Assembly: GCA_022844485.1 (NCBI GenBank)
Contig: JALHLQ010000020.1
Span: 1 to 64,000, forward strand
Direction of reading: 5' to 3'
Length of the DNA: 64,000 bases
Source: Xanthobacteraceae bacterium
Lineage (GTDB): Bacteria > Pseudomonadota > Alphaproteobacteria > Rhizobiales > Xanthobacteraceae
Of this stretch, positions 33,963 through 44,048 are shown piece after piece. How positions within the stretch are numbered: position 1 is the first letter of the stretch; the number at the start of each line of letters is the position of its first letter. The translations under genes were made by a program, and so were the position numbers. Under the pieces are notes generated by a model that saw only the letters and a program-made list of their open reading frames with translations, did no database searches and was not told the DNA's origin.

Positions 33963-35249
33963 TCATCGCACCACCCGCTCGATCTTTTTCACGTCGCCCA
34001 TGTAGGGCTGCAAGACGGTCGGCACGGCAATCGATCCGTCCGCCTCCTGATAATTCTCGAGCACCGCAATCAGCGCGCGCCCGACCGCGACGCCGGACCC
34101 GTTGAGCGTGTGCACCGGGCGCACCTGCCGGCCCTCCCTGGTGCGATAGCGAGCATCCATCCGCCGCGCCTGGAAGTCGCCGCAGATGGAGCAGGAGGAG
34201 ATTTCCCGATAAGCGTTCTGGCCCGGAAGCCAGACTTCGATGTCGTAGGTCTTTTGGGAAGCGAAGCCCATGTCACCGGTGCACAGCGTCATCACGCGAT
34301 AGGGCAATTCGAGCCGGCGCAAGACTTCTTCCGCGCAAGCGGTCATGCGCTCGTGCTCGTCGCGGCTCTGCTCCGGCGTCGTGATCGAGACCAGCTCGAC
34401 CTTGGTGAACTGGTGCTGGCGGATCATGCCGCGGGTGTCCTTCCCCGCTGCGCCCGCTTCCGCGCGAAAGCAGGGCGTGCAGGCCGTGAGCCGCATCGGC
34501 AGCTCGGCCTCATCGACAATGGATTCACGGACGAGATTGGTCAGCGGCACTTCGGCAGTGGGAATGAGCCAGAAATCCGGTAGCACCCTGAACTGATCCT
34601 CCGCGAACTTCGGCAATTGCGCCGTGCCGAACATCGCCTCGTCGCGCACGAGGATCGGCGGGCTCACCTCCGTGTAGCCGTGCTCGCGCGTGTGCAGGTC
34701 GAGCATGAACTGCGCCAGCGCGCGCTCGAACCGCGCAAGCCTGCTCTTCAGCACGACGAAGCGCGCGCCGGAGAGTTTCGCCGCCGTTTCGAAATCCATC
34801 TGCCCGAGCGCCTCGCCCAGCTCGAAATGCTGCTTCGGCGCAAACGAATAATCAGGCGGCTTGCCGTAGCAGTGATGCTCGACATTGCCGTTCGAGTCTT
34901 TTCCGTCGGGCACCTCCGCCAGCGGCATGTTGGGGATTTGCGCGAGCGCCTCGCGCAGCTCTTGCGAGACCGCCCGTTCGTCCATCTCCATCGCTGGAAT
35001 CGAGGTCTTGTACTCCGCAACCTCCGCCATCAACGCATTCGCCCGCGCCTCGTCCTTTGTCTTCTTCGCTTCACCGATGTCCTTCGACGCCGCGTTGCGC
35101 CGCGCTTGCGCCTGTTCGAGCCTCGTGATGATCGCGCGACGCCGCTCGTCGATTGCGAGGAGCCGTTTTGACTCGCCGGGCAGGCCGCGCCGAGCGAGCG
35201 CGGCGTCGAAGGCGTCGGGGTTGTCGCGGATCCAGCGGATGTCGTGCAT
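33963..35249 (-). CDS. serS: Seryl-tRNA synthetase
   Basis: A class II aminoacyl-tRNA synthetase of 428 residues. The N-terminal coiled-coil arm (about 30-100) reads [20 protein letters not shown]. Motif 2 is [21 protein letters not shown] and motif 3 is [20 protein letters not shown] use the ATG at 35249 ([15 protein letters not shown]), the standard N-terminus; the frame is open for another 75 bases. Confidence 0.97.
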   Translation of the reverse strand: MHDIRWIRDNPDAFDAALARRGLPGESKRLLAIDERRRAIITRLEQAQARRNAASKDIGEAKKTKDEARANALMAEVAEYKTSIPAMEMDERAVSQELREALAQIPNMPLAEVPDGKDSNGNVEHHCYGKPPDYSFAPKQHFELGEALGQMDFETAAKLSGARFVVLKSRLARFERALAQFMLDLHTREHGYTEVSPPILVRDEAMFGTAQLPKFAEDQFRVLPDFWLIPTAEVPLTNLVRESIVDEAELPMRLTACTPCFRAEAGAAGKDTRGMIRQHQFTKVELVSITTPEQSRDEHERMTACAEEVLRRLELPYRVMTLCTGDMGFASQKTYDIEVWLPGQNAYREISSCSICGDFQARRMDARYRTREGRQVRPVHTLNGSGVAVGRALIAVLENYQEADGSIAVPTVLQPYMGDVKKIERVVR

Positions 35250-35345
35250 GGAAGTCTCGGAGTGGAAAGGCGGTCTACATCCTGAGAAGCCGACCGCAGG
35301 TCTGCGTTTCGAAGGATGAGGCATAACGAGAAAGCGCCGCCGAAG

Positions 35346-36149
35346 CTACTCCGCCGGCTTGGCTTCGGGGGTGGCCGAAGGCGCGGCTCGCGGCTTGGCT
35401 TTGTGCTGCACCAGCCGCACCGACCAGATCGCTCCCTCGTAGAGGATCAACAGCGGGATCGCCAACGCGAGCTGGCTGATGATGTCAGGCGGGGTCAACA
35501 CGGCGGCGATGATGAAGGCAATAACGATGAAATACCTTCGCTTCTCACGCAGCTGTTCGGACGTGACGATGCCGATACGGCCAAGCAGAGTGAGAATAAC
35601 CGGAAGCTGAAATGCGATGCCGAACGCGAAGATCAGCGCCATCATCAGCGACAGATACTCGCCGACCTTCGGCAGAAGCGCGATCTCGGCTCCCCCTTCG
35701 GTGCCGAGTTGCTGCATCCCGAGCGAGAAGCGCACGAGCATCGGCATCACCAGGAAGTAGACCACCATCGAGCCGAGCGCGAAGAAGATCGGCGTCGCAA
35801 CCAGATACGGCAGGAAAGCCTGCCGCTCGTGGCGATAAAGACCCGGGGCAACGAACATGTAGATCTGCGAAGCGATCACGGGAAAGGCGAGAAACATCGC
35901 GCCGAAAAGCGCAAGTTTCAGCTGGGTGATGAAATATTCGAGCAGCGCCGTGTAGATGAATTTCGAATGCTCGGGCCCCGCGACCCACACGAAAGGCCAG
36001 ACGAGCACATTGTAGATCTGCTTGGCGAAGATGAAGCAGACGATGAACATCACCGCGAGCGCGATCAGCGCCTTGATCAGGCGCGAGCGCAGCTCGATCA
36101 GGTGCTCCATCAGCGGGGCCTTGGTGGACTCGATGTCCTCCTGCGTCAT
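35346..36149 (-). CDS. tatC: Sec-independent protein translocase TatC
   Basis: A 267-residue inner-membrane receptor for twin-arginine signal peptides with six membrane helices. The N-terminal motif [18 protein letters not shown] and the [21 protein letters not shown] region are diagnostic; the conserved [17 protein letters not shown] loop is intact. There is an Ala/Pro/Lys-rich cytoplasmic tail. It overlaps tatB by 4 bases. Confidence 0.97.
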   Translation of the reverse strand: MTQEDIESTKAPLMEHLIELRSRLIKALIALAVMFIVCFIFAKQIYNVLVWPFVWVAGPEHSKFIYTALLEYFITQLKLALFGAMFLAFPVIASQIYMFVAPGLYRHERQAFLPYLVATPIFFALGSMVVYFLVMPMLVRFSLGMQQLGTEGGAEIALLPKVGEYLSLMMALIFAFGIAFQLPVILTLLGRIGIVTSEQLREKRRYFIVIAFIIAAVLTPPDIISQLALAIPLLILYEGAIWSVRLVQHKAKPRAAPSATPEAKPAE

Positions 36150-36580
36150 GCCGGACGGGCTCCTCCGGGCTTCAGCTCCGATTGGACGGTCTCGGTATTG
36201 GCCGCTGGTGCCAGCGCCGAGGGCGCGGTCTCGCTCGCAGGTGCAGATGGCGCAGCATTCGATTCGGGCAAGGCTGATGGCAGCGTCGGAGTCGGGGTGT
36301 CGATCGCTTTTGCAAGCTCGGCGTTCGCGGTCGCGACCGGGTCGAAAGTCGAGAAGCTCGAAGCTTGCTGATTGAGGTTGTCGACCTCTTTCTTGAGGTC
36401 GGCCATCTCAGCCTCGCGCATGGCTTCCTGGAACTGGCCTTGAAACTCCGACGCCATGCGCCGGATTTTTCCCATCCACTGTCCGACCGTGCGGAGCACG
36501 CCGGGGAGTTCTTTCGGCCCGATCGCAATCAGCGCGACGACGCCGATGACGACAAGCTCGCTCCAGCCAATATCGAACAT
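36146..36580 (-). CDS. tatB: Sec-independent protein translocase TatB
   Basis: A 144-residue protein with one N-terminal membrane helix ([26 protein letters not shown]), the TatB signature with the GPKELP hinge, then an amphipathic helix ([19 protein letters not shown]). The tail from about residue 80 is low-complexity, Ala/Pro/Ser-rich. It partners TatC in the receptor complex. Gene order tatA-tatB-tatC on the minus strand. Confidence 0.95.
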   Translation of the reverse strand: MFDIGWSELVVIGVVALIAIGPKELPGVLRTVGQWMGKIRRMASEFQGQFQEAMREAEMADLKKEVDNLNQQASSFSTFDPVATANAELAKAIDTPTPTLPSALPESNAAPSAPASETAPSALAPAANTETVQSELKPGGARPA

Positions 36581-36640
36581 GAGCCAACTCCGGGCGCTGG
36601 CTCGCGGCGGCGCCCCTACCCCAATCAGCCTTCAACGCCG

Positions 36641-36907
36641 TTAAGAGAGCGAGCCCTCTGCTCTCTTCTCGGTGTCCGCGCGCGCCTTCATCTCGCTCGG
36701 CGCCGCGGTCGCGGGCTGATGGTCGATCGTCTTCAACGGCTCCTTGGTCGCTTCCGCTGTTTGCGGCTGATCGTCGGCCATGCCCTTCTTGAAGGCCTTG
36801 ATGCCTTGCGCCATGTCGCCCATCAGCTCGGAAATCTTGCCGCGGCCGAACAGCAGCAGGACGACGACAATAACGACGATCCAGTGCCAGATGCTCAACG
36901 AACCCAT
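36641..36907 (-). CDS. tatA: Sec-independent protein translocase TatA
   Basis: An 88-residue pore-forming subunit of the Tat system. Membrane helix [20 protein letters not shown] with the FGRGKI hinge is followed by amphipathic helix [20 protein letters not shown]. First gene of the tat operon; tatB follows after 60 bases. The upstream gene is an ABC ATPase ending 54 bases away, in the same orientation. Confidence 0.96.
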   Translation of the reverse strand: MGSLSIWHWIVVIVVVLLLFGRGKISELMGDMAQGIKAFKKGMADDQPQTAEATKEPLKTIDHQPATAAPSEMKARADTEKRAEGSLS

Positions 36908-36961
36908 TGCGAAACCCTCTATATGCGGGTGCTCAGGAGCCCGCCCTAATTCGCGTGGAAC

Positions 36962-38083
36962 CTATGCCCCGGCGGCGGCAAAAACAAGGACTTCCGCCGG
37001 GTCCACCTCGATCCCAATCTCGCTTTTCGGGCTCACGTTCATCATCTCGCGCACACGGCCTTTCAACGGCCGATCGAGGCCGTTCACGGCGATCTCGCAC
37101 AACTCGACTTCGCCGAGGAACCGTCGCTGTTCCAACCGCGCAGGAATACACAGCCCCGCCGGCCTCACTTTGATTCCTTGCGGCCGGATCGCCACGACGG
37201 CAGCCTCGCCGTCGGGGAGATTGCCCGCGTCAAAATGCCCAAGCGACGTGGCGATCTTGCCGCCGACCACCGTTCCCGGAACTTCGTTCAGTTCGCAGAA
37301 AAATCGCGCGGCAAAGAGACTGGCGGGCTTATGGTAAATCCCATCCGGCGTGTCGGCCTGAACGATGCGGCCGTTGCGCATCAGCACAATCCGATCCGCC
37401 ATGCGCAGCGCTTCTTCGGGGTCGTGCGTGACGATGATTGACGTCACGCGGCTGTCGCGCAGGACGGCAAGCGTCTGGTCGCGCATCTCGTCTCGTAAGC
37501 GGCGATCGAGACCGGAAAACGGCTCGTCCATGAGAAGAACGCCCGGCCGGGGCACGACGGCGCGCGCCAGTGCGATGCGCTGCTGTTCGCCGCCGGAAAG
37601 CATATGCGGGTAATCGTCCGCGTATTCGGCCAAGCCGACGCGCTCGAGCGCAAGCCGCGCCTCCCGCTCCGCATCCTCGCGCGGGAGAGAGCGAAGCCCG
37701 AACATCACATTGGCGAGGTTGGTGAGGTGCGGAAAGAGCGCGTAATCTTGGAACATGAGTCCGATGCCGCGGTGCTCCGGCGGCACGAACTGCGCATCGC
37801 CTGCCACCTCGCGATCGTTGATCAGGACGCGACCGTTGCTTGGGCGCTCAACGCCCGCAGCGAGGCGGAGTAAAGTGGTCTTGCCGCAGCCCGAGTGTCC
37901 GACGAGACAGATGATTTCCCCGGGCGCGACATCAAGACTGATGTCGGACACCGCCTCGACCTGGCCGTAGTGATGGGTCACGTGCTCGTAAGTGAGACGC
38001 GCCGCAATGGTTGCCGGGGTACGTCCGCGCAAGATCGCGCGGCGAAACCAGCCGGTCTCCTCCCTACGACGCCGAACCAACAA
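36962..38083 (-). CDS. ABC transporter ATP-binding protein, iron(III)/polyamine type (FbpC/PotA-like)
   Basis: A 373-residue ATPase with a C-terminal TOBE-type regulatory domain. Walker A GHSGCGKTT, signature LSGGEQQRIALARAVV, Walker B GVLLMDEPFSGLD and the switch histidine in IIVTHDPEEAL are intact. The C-terminal quarter (AVVAIRPQGIKV onwards) is an OB-type domain as in FbpC. The first 30 residues (basic, MLVRRRREETGW) do not look like the family, so the true start may lie nearer the start of domain TYEHVTHHYG. No permease or binding-protein gene is beside it; it lies between scpB and tatA in the same orientation. Confidence 0.9.
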   Translation of the reverse strand: MLVRRRREETGWFRRAILRGRTPATIAARLTYEHVTHHYGQVEAVSDISLDVAPGEIICLVGHSGCGKTTLLRLAAGVERPSNGRVLINDREVAGDAQFVPPEHRGIGLMFQDYALFPHLTNLANVMFGLRSLPREDAEREARLALERVGLAEYADDYPHMLSGGEQQRIALARAVVPRPGVLLMDEPFSGLDRRLRDEMRDQTLAVLRDSRVTSIIVTHDPEEALRMADRIVLMRNGRIVQADTPDGIYHKPASLFAARFFCELNEVPGTVVGGKIATSLGHFDAGNLPDGEAAVVAIRPQGIKVRPAGLCIPARLEQRRFLGEVELCEIAVNGLDRPLKGRVREMMNVSPKSEIGIEVDPAEVLVFAAAGA

Positions 38084-38094
38084 TGGAAGCCTCG

Positions 38095-38823
38095 CTACTC
38101 CTCGGGACGCGGCGCAAGGCCAAGGTCGAGGTCCTCCGGTTCGAGAGGGTCCTCGTCCTCGCGCAACGCGGGATCGTCCGAAGGAGTAGGCACGCCGAAG
38201 CCGGAGGGCAAGCGTCCGTCAAGGAGGCCGGTGCCTTTCAGCTCTTCGAGACCCGGCAGGTCGGACACGGATTCAATGCCGAAATGCGACAGGAAGGCCG
38301 GAGTTGTTCCGTAAGTCAGCGGACGTCCCGGGGTTTTGCGCCGCCCTCGCGGGCGGACCCAGCCCGTCTCGAGGAGCACGTCAAGGGTGCCCTTGGAGGC
38401 CGATACTCCCCGGATGTCCTCGATCTCGGCCCGCGTCACCGGCTGGTGATAGGCAACAATGGCGAGCGTCTCCAAGGCCGCCCGCGAAAGTTTTTTGGGT
38501 TCGACCGACTCCTTTGACAGGAGCCAAGCAAGATCGTTGGCTGTGCGAAAAGTCCACTGGCCGCCGACGCACACGAGGTTCACCCCGCGCGCTGCGTAGT
38601 CGGCCTGCAACTGCTTCAGCGCCTTGCCGATCTCGACTCCCTCCGGCAGGCGTGCGGCGAGCGTCTTCTCGTCCAGCGGCTCCGCGGACGCAAAGAGCAA
38701 CGCCTCGAGAAGCCGCAATTCCTCGGCGCGCAGCTGGGGAGCATTTTCAGGATCGTCTTTCACCAAGGCCATGCGTGTTTGCGACTCAACCACTTTCACG
38801 AGCTTATGGGCCAGGCCTGCCAT
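38095..38823 (-). CDS. scpB: Segregation and condensation protein ScpB
   Basis: A 242-residue winged-helix kleisin-associated subunit of the SMC-ScpAB chromosome-condensation complex. Motifs: LRLLEALLFASAEPLDE, LETLAIVAYHQPVTRAEIED and IRGVSASKGTLDVLLE, then GRPLTYGTTPAFLSHFGI. A long acidic C-terminal tail (PSDDPALREDEDPLEPED) is typical of alphaproteobacteria. It follows scpA by 12 bases. Confidence 0.95.
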   Translation of the reverse strand: MAGLAHKLVKVVESQTRMALVKDDPENAPQLRAEELRLLEALLFASAEPLDEKTLAARLPEGVEIGKALKQLQADYAARGVNLVCVGGQWTFRTANDLAWLLSKESVEPKKLSRAALETLAIVAYHQPVTRAEIEDIRGVSASKGTLDVLLETGWVRPRGRRKTPGRPLTYGTTPAFLSHFGIESVSDLPGLEELKGTGLLDGRLPSGFGVPTPSDDPALREDEDPLEPEDLDLGLAPRPEE

Positions 38824-38835
38824 GGGGTTCTCCTC

Positions 38836-39654
38836 TTATTCGCCCTGCCCGCCCGACCGGGCGGTTAGCGCATTGTTCCGGTGCTTGCGGATGAAGATCG
38901 GGGCGAAAGCCTCCTGCTGATGCATGTCGATCAATCCCTCGCGCACCAATTCGAGGGTCGCGGCAAAGCTGGATGCCAATACCGTGGCGCGCATGTCGGG
39001 CGCGACGACGTAGAGGATGAGATACTCGTCGAGCCGGCTCCAATCGGCTGCCGAGCCGATGAGCTTTTCCAACGCGGTTCGCGCCTCGGCCAGCGACCAC
39101 ACGGTCCGTTGCGGCATCCGTACGTGTGCCAGCGCGTGCTTCTGTCTCTGGCCTGTGTAAGCGGTAAGCAGATCGTAAAGCGTCGCCGACCATTCCGGCC
39201 GCTTGATGTCGACGATGGGCTCCGGCGCGCCCCGCGCGAAAACGTCTCGCCCAAGCTGGGGACGGCCCGTGAGATGCTCGGCGGCGGCGCGAATGGCCTC
39301 CAGTCGACGGAGACGTTCGGCCAGGGCCGTGGCCATCTCCTCGGCCGTGGGGCCGCCGACTTCGTTCGATTCCGGCAAGAGCAGGCGCGATTTCAAATAG
39401 GCCAGCCACGCCGCCATCACGAGGTAGTCGGCCGCGAGTTCCAGGCGCAACTGCCGCGCCGCCTCAATGAAGGCGAGATACTGATTGGCGAGCGCAAGGA
39501 TCGAGATCTTCGCAAGATCGACCCTCTGGTTGCGCGCAAGCGTCAGCAGAAGGTCGAGCGGACCCTCAAAGCCCTCCACGTCGACGATCAGCGCGTCGTC
39601 CTCGGCCCCAAGCTCGGCGGCGTCAGCCTGATCGAATTCAGCGTCTTCGCTCAT
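38836..39654 (-). CDS. scpA: Segregation and condensation protein ScpA
   Basis: The kleisin subunit (272 residues) that bridges the SMC heads. VEGFEGPLDLLLTLARNQ and LAKISILALANQYLAFIE form the N-terminal SMC-neck-binding helix region; YLVMAAWLAYLKSRLLLPE is the family core; the C-terminal winged helix is FAATLELVREGLIDMHQQEAFAPI. I chose the ATG at 39654 (MSEDAEFDQ), overlapping the nagZ stop by 4 bases; the frame stays open to 40059 only because it shadows nagZ. Confidence 0.94.
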   Translation of the reverse strand: MSEDAEFDQADAAELGAEDDALIVDVEGFEGPLDLLLTLARNQRVDLAKISILALANQYLAFIEAARQLRLELAADYLVMAAWLAYLKSRLLLPESNEVGGPTAEEMATALAERLRRLEAIRAAAEHLTGRPQLGRDVFARGAPEPIVDIKRPEWSATLYDLLTAYTGQRQKHALAHVRMPQRTVWSLAEARTALEKLIGSAADWSRLDEYLILYVVAPDMRATVLASSFAATLELVREGLIDMHQQEAFAPIFIRKHRNNALTARSGGQGE

Positions 39655-40685
39655 GCGTTCACCACAGCGTTCCCGAGCCGCCGGAGGAGATCGCTGAAAC
39701 GCGTCCTCGCTTCCGCGGCGTCCAATGGCTGCGGGGCAGAGCGCATTCCCAGTGCGGTATCGGCGCGTTGCCCGGCAGGTCCGCTCAACACGGGCACGGC
39801 CGCAGCCACGGCCTGCATCTCGGCAAGCTTGCCGTTGCAATGCAGGACCACATCGCAGCCGGCGGCGATCGCCGCGACCGACCGCTCGGCGATCGTTCCC
39901 GACAAGGCGCCCATGGAGATGTCGTCGCTCATCAACAACCCCTGAAAGCCGATCGCTCGGCGAATCACTTCCTGCACCATTGTGGCTGAAGTCGTCGCCG
40001 GAGTGGCGGGGTCGATGGCAGAAAACACAACATGCGCCGTCATCGCGCAGGGGAGCCACGCAAGCGGCCGGAACGCTGCGAAGTCCGTCGCCTCCAGCGT
40101 GGATCGGTCGGTCTCGACCGTCGGCAATTGTTCATGGCTGTCGACTCGCGCCCGGCCATGCCCCGGAATGTGCTTGAGCACGGGCAGAACGCCGGCCGCC
40201 ATCAGGCCCTCTGCGACGGCGCCCGCAATCGCCGCGACCTTATCCGGTGTTCGGCCGTAGGCGCGATCACCGATAATCCGGTCGGATCCCTCGACCGGCA
40301 CATCGGCCAGGGGCAGACAATCGACCGTTATCCCGACGTCCAAGAGGTCCGTTGCGATCAGACGCGCCCCAAGCCGCGCCGCTTCGAGCCCGATCTGAAC
40401 ATCCAGGTCGTAAAGCGCGCCATAGACGGCGCCGGGCGGATAGGATGGCCAATGCGGCGGACCGAGCCGCTGTACTCGCCCTCCCTCTTGGTCGGTTAGC
40501 ACGGGAGCATCCGCCCGTCCCACGAGATCGCGGAGTTCCCTAACAAGCTTAAGGACTTGCTGTTTGTTCTCGACATTCCGCTTGAAGAGGATGAATCCCC
40601 AGGGTTGGGCTTCGCGAAAGAAATCGCGTTCCTCGGCCGACAAGGACGGCCCGACTAAACCTGTGATGAAGGCCCGTTGAACCAT
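39651..40685 (-). CDS. nagZ: Beta-N-acetylhexosaminidase NagZ
   Basis: A 344-residue family 3 glycosidase that removes N-acetylglucosamine from peptidoglycan fragments during wall recycling. The catalytic loop KHIPGHGRARVDSH carries the His/Asp pair, and the nucleophile is the Asp in LLMSDDISMGAL. The N-terminal LTDQEGGRVQRL is a family signature. It sits between the SPOR-domain gene and scpA, with a 4-base overlap to scpA, an order common in this group of bacteria. Confidence 0.95.
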   Translation of the reverse strand: MVQRAFITGLVGPSLSAEERDFFREAQPWGFILFKRNVENKQQVLKLVRELRDLVGRADAPVLTDQEGGRVQRLGPPHWPSYPPGAVYGALYDLDVQIGLEAARLGARLIATDLLDVGITVDCLPLADVPVEGSDRIIGDRAYGRTPDKVAAIAGAVAEGLMAAGVLPVLKHIPGHGRARVDSHEQLPTVETDRSTLEATDFAAFRPLAWLPCAMTAHVVFSAIDPATPATTSATMVQEVIRRAIGFQGLLMSDDISMGALSGTIAERSVAAIAAGCDVVLHCNGKLAEMQAVAAAVPVLSGPAGQRADTALGMRSAPQPLDAAEARTRFSDLLRRLGNAVVNA

Positions 40686-40729
40686 GGGGCGGATTAGCCG
40701 CGCCCCCTTGCAGGGTCAAGCAACGAGGC

Positions 40730-42140
40730 TCAATTCCGTTGTACGATGCACTGGCCACCAGCGTTGCGCAGGGTGGTGCAGAGCTCATTGGCCTGCTCTG
40801 AGCTGGTGAACGGTCCGACCTGAGCGCGGTAGAACACGCCACGGTCGCCGAGATCCGCCCGGCGGATAATTGGCTGACGACTGCCGAGCACAGCCGGATA
40901 GCGGGCCTGAAGGGCCCGGTAAGATGCCTCGGCCTCAGCCTCGCTTTTCTGCGACGTCACCTGGACAACGAAGTTTCCGGCGACGGGTGGGGCTGTCGCC
41001 CGTTGCTGCGGCTGTTCCTGCCGCGCTGGCGGGAGGGCGGCCGTCCGCCGGGGTGCAGGTTCCTGGACCTGCGGTGCAATGGCGAGGGGTCCGGTCGCCG
41101 ATGTCGTCGGCGACTCCGGCGTCAAGGGTGTGGGCCGTGATGATCTCGTCGCGCTGTTTGTCGTCGTCGGAACTGGCGGAGCTTGCGGCGGCTGCGCACG
41201 CGCGGAGACATCCGGTCCAGATGTTCCATCGGGTCGGATTGTTACGGTCCGAACCCGTTTCGGCTCATTCGGACCTGCGGCGGCTGCGGGCAATGCGTTC
41301 GTCGATGTGCCTGTCGCCACCGGCGGTGACTGCGGGCTCCATGCAGGGGGGGGTAGGAACCGGAACCCCGCCTGGAAGAACAACGCGAGGCGCCGCCCGG
41401 GATGAATCCTTCAACTCGACAGGCTGTTCTTCCCGCGAAACAACCCGCTCACCTTGCCCACGGTCGGCGACCCGGTCGTAGGTCATCTTGCTCTGTTGAT
41501 TATCGCTCGCCGGCGCTGCGGGGACGATCTTGTTTGGACCGGCATCTGCCATGATGACGGGGGTCCTGCCGTTTGTGCCTGGTGGACCGGTCAGAGCACG
41601 ATAACTAAAGGTGCCTGCGGTTCCGATCACAGCGAGACCGACAACAAGCGTGACGATCGTTACTCCCCGGCGGCGAGGCTCGCGCGGCGCCTCATCGTAA
41701 AGGTCACCGGCATGCGGGGGCATATGCCCGTCTTGGGCGTAGTAGGGATCGTCGCCGTATCCACGTTGCTGTCCGAATGCCGCATACTCGTCCCGGTCGC
41801 GGGGATCTCGGCCAGAGCGATCATACCGGTCGGGGCTCGAGCGCGGGTCCGAATAGGCATCGCGTGTCGCGCGCTGCGGGAAGGTATCGAATGGGTCTTG
41901 ATGCGCATTGTGCTGCGGCGATGAGCGCGTGAGCCAATCCGGCGCAGCGCGATCATCTGCCTGCGAAGGTGTATCTCGTGCATCGCGGGGCTGTGCACTC
42001 TTGCTGAGAGGATATTGGTCTTCCTGCCCGATCAGACGAGCTAATTCAGTCAGAGGATCGCTGCCCTCCCGCGGTCGCCGCGCATCGGCGCTCTGCGGTT
42101 CCTCGGCGCGATACGGTCTGTATTGGGGATGTTCCGCCAT
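40730..42140 (-). CDS. SPOR-domain membrane protein, interrupted by a frameshift in a G8/C8 run
   Basis: Two minus-strand frames form one division-type protein of about 470 residues. The first (from ATG 42140, MAEHPQYRPYRAEEPQ) has a long, charged cytoplasmic region rich in D/R/P and one membrane helix (GVTIVTLVVGLAVIGTAGTF) with a periplasmic linker ending VPVPTPP. The second continues AWSPQSPPVATGTSTNALP and ends in a SPOR domain (FVVQVTSQKSEAEAEASYRA to RNAGGQCIVQRN), which binds denuded glycan strands at the septum. The switch lies in a run of eight G (41346-41353); seven would keep one frame. The frame is also open upstream to 42203. It is followed by nagZ. Either a sequencing slip or a real (perhaps reversible) frameshift. 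Confidence 0.8.
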
Positions 42141-42227
42141 TCCTCGTGCCACTGGTTCGGGCTTACACTCGGCTGACCCCCTGCGGCATTCGCGGCGCCC
42201 CATGCCTCGAAACCGAACCGAGTTACC

Positions 42228-44000
42228 TTAGCGCATTTCGTCAGGCGACTCGACTCCGAGCAAATCGAGCCCAGAAGCGAGGACGGTGACGATACCTTGC
42301 ACCAGAGCAAGACGTGCCACCGTCATTGTTGGATCATTTGGAATAATGAACCGTAAATGTGGCGAGTCTTTGCCGCGCGTCCAGAACGCATGAAATTCGC
42401 TAGCTAAATCATATAGGTAGAATGCGATTCGGTGCGGCTCATGGGACAGCGCGGCCGCTTCGACAAGTCGCGGGTAGAGCGTGATCTTCTTCATCATCGA
42501 CAGCTCGGCAGGATGGTCGAGCTTGTCGATGGGAGCGGACGCGAGATAGACGGCGCGCGCTCTCGAATCAGTTGGCAGGTCAGGGAGGACCTCGCGTGCG
42601 TTGCGGAAGACGGACTGCGCCCTCGCGTGCCCGTACTGAACATAGAACACCGGATTGTCACGCGACCGCTCGATCACCTGGGCAAGGTCGAAGTCCAGCG
42701 CCGCATCGTTCTTGCGATAGAGCATCATGAAGCGCACGGCGTCGCGTCCTACTTCCTCGACCACCTCGCGCAGCGTGACGAACTCGCCGGCACGTTTTGA
42801 CATCTTAACCGGCTCGCCTGCGCGGAAAAGCTTCACGAGTTGCACGATCTTTACATCGAGATCGGCTTCCCCTTTGCTGATCGCCTTAACGGCCGCCTGC
42901 ATGCGCTTCACGTAGCCGCCGTGGTCGGAGCCCCACACGTCGATCATTTGACGGAAACCGCGATCGAACTTCGACTTGTGATAGGCGATATCGGAGGCGA
43001 AATAGGTGTAGCTGCCGTCCGACTTTTTCAGCGGACGGTCGACGTCATCGCCGAAATCAGTGGACTTGAAGAGCGTCTGTTCGCGGTCTTCCCACTCCTC
43101 GTTCGCCTTTCCTTTGGGCGGCGGCAACCGGCCTTCGTACACCTCCCCGCGCTGGCGCAGCCAGGCGATCGTTTGCTCGACCTGATCCGTTGACCCTTCA
43201 ACCAGCGAGCGCTCCGAAAAGAACACGTCATGGCGGACATTGAGCGCCGCGAGGTCACCGCGGATTTCGCTCATCATCAGGTCGATGGCTTTGGCGCGAA
43301 CGGTAGGAATCCACTCCGTTTCCGGCATTTGCAGCAAGGTGCGGCCGTATTCGGCGGCGAGCGCTGCCCCGACGGGTTTCAGATAGTCGCCGGGGTAAAG
43401 CCCCTCCGGTATCGGACCGACGTTTTCGCCGAGCGCCTCGCGGTAGCGAAGATAGGCCGAGCGCGCGAGAACATCGACCTGCGCCCCCGCATCGTTGACA
43501 TAGTACTCACGCGTGACTTGGTAGCCGGCGAACGCCAGCACGTTTGCGAGCACGTCGCCGAACACGGCACCGCGGCAATGGCCGACATGCATCGGTCCTG
43601 TCGGATTGGCCGAGACATATTCGACATTCACGGCCTCCCCGTGCCCGATACTGCTTCGGCCGTAGCCAGGCCCGACTTCAATCGTGTCCACGAGCGCGGC
43701 GCGCCATTCGCTCGGATCGAGAACAAGATTCACGAAACCCGGGCCGGCAATCGCCACCTCGCGCACCTGCGGAATCTTCCGCATTTCGGCGGCGATCCTG
43801 TCCGCTAGATCGCGCGGTTTCAGTCCCGCATCCTTTGCGAGAACCATCGCCGCATTGACCGCGAGGTCGCCGTGCCCCTCCTCGCGCGGCGGCTCGACCA
43901 CGATCCGGGAGAGGTCGGGTTGGTTGCGGAAAAGGCCTTCACGCGCCAATGCCTCCACGGCGGCGCGCACGTGGCCGGTATAGCGAGAGTAGACGTTCAT
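42228..44000 (-). CDS. argS: Arginyl-tRNA synthetase
   Basis: A class I aminoacyl-tRNA synthetase of 590 residues. The HIGH motif appears as [19 protein letters not shown], the KMSKS-equivalent as [18 protein letters not shown], and the C-terminal DALR anticodon domain as [25 protein letters not shown] use the ATG at 44000 ([14 protein letters not shown]); a further in-frame ATG lies 27 bases upstream. It follows the dGTPase gene by 48 bases and precedes the SPOR gene. Confidence 0.97.
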   Translation of the reverse strand: MNVYSRYTGHVRAAVEALAREGLFRNQPDLSRIVVEPPREEGHGDLAVNAAMVLAKDAGLKPRDLADRIAAEMRKIPQVREVAIAGPGFVNLVLDPSEWRAALVDTIEVGPGYGRSSIGHGEAVNVEYVSANPTGPMHVGHCRGAVFGDVLANVLAFAGYQVTREYYVNDAGAQVDVLARSAYLRYREALGENVGPIPEGLYPGDYLKPVGAALAAEYGRTLLQMPETEWIPTVRAKAIDLMMSEIRGDLAALNVRHDVFFSERSLVEGSTDQVEQTIAWLRQRGEVYEGRLPPPKGKANEEWEDREQTLFKSTDFGDDVDRPLKKSDGSYTYFASDIAYHKSKFDRGFRQMIDVWGSDHGGYVKRMQAAVKAISKGEADLDVKIVQLVKLFRAGEPVKMSKRAGEFVTLREVVEEVGRDAVRFMMLYRKNDAALDFDLAQVIERSRDNPVFYVQYGHARAQSVFRNAREVLPDLPTDSRARAVYLASAPIDKLDHPAELSMMKKITLYPRLVEAAALSHEPHRIAFYLYDLASEFHAFWTRGKDSPHLRFIIPNDPTMTVARLALVQGIVTVLASGLDLLGVESPDEMR

Positions 44001-44048
44001 GGACCTGTCGAGTGGGAACGCCGGCACGGCAGTCGAATGCGGCGCGGC

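Noticed and set aside
39655-40059. N-terminal extension of ScpA to 407 residues
   Set aside because: This part is nagZ read in another frame; ScpA similarity starts at the ATG at 39654.
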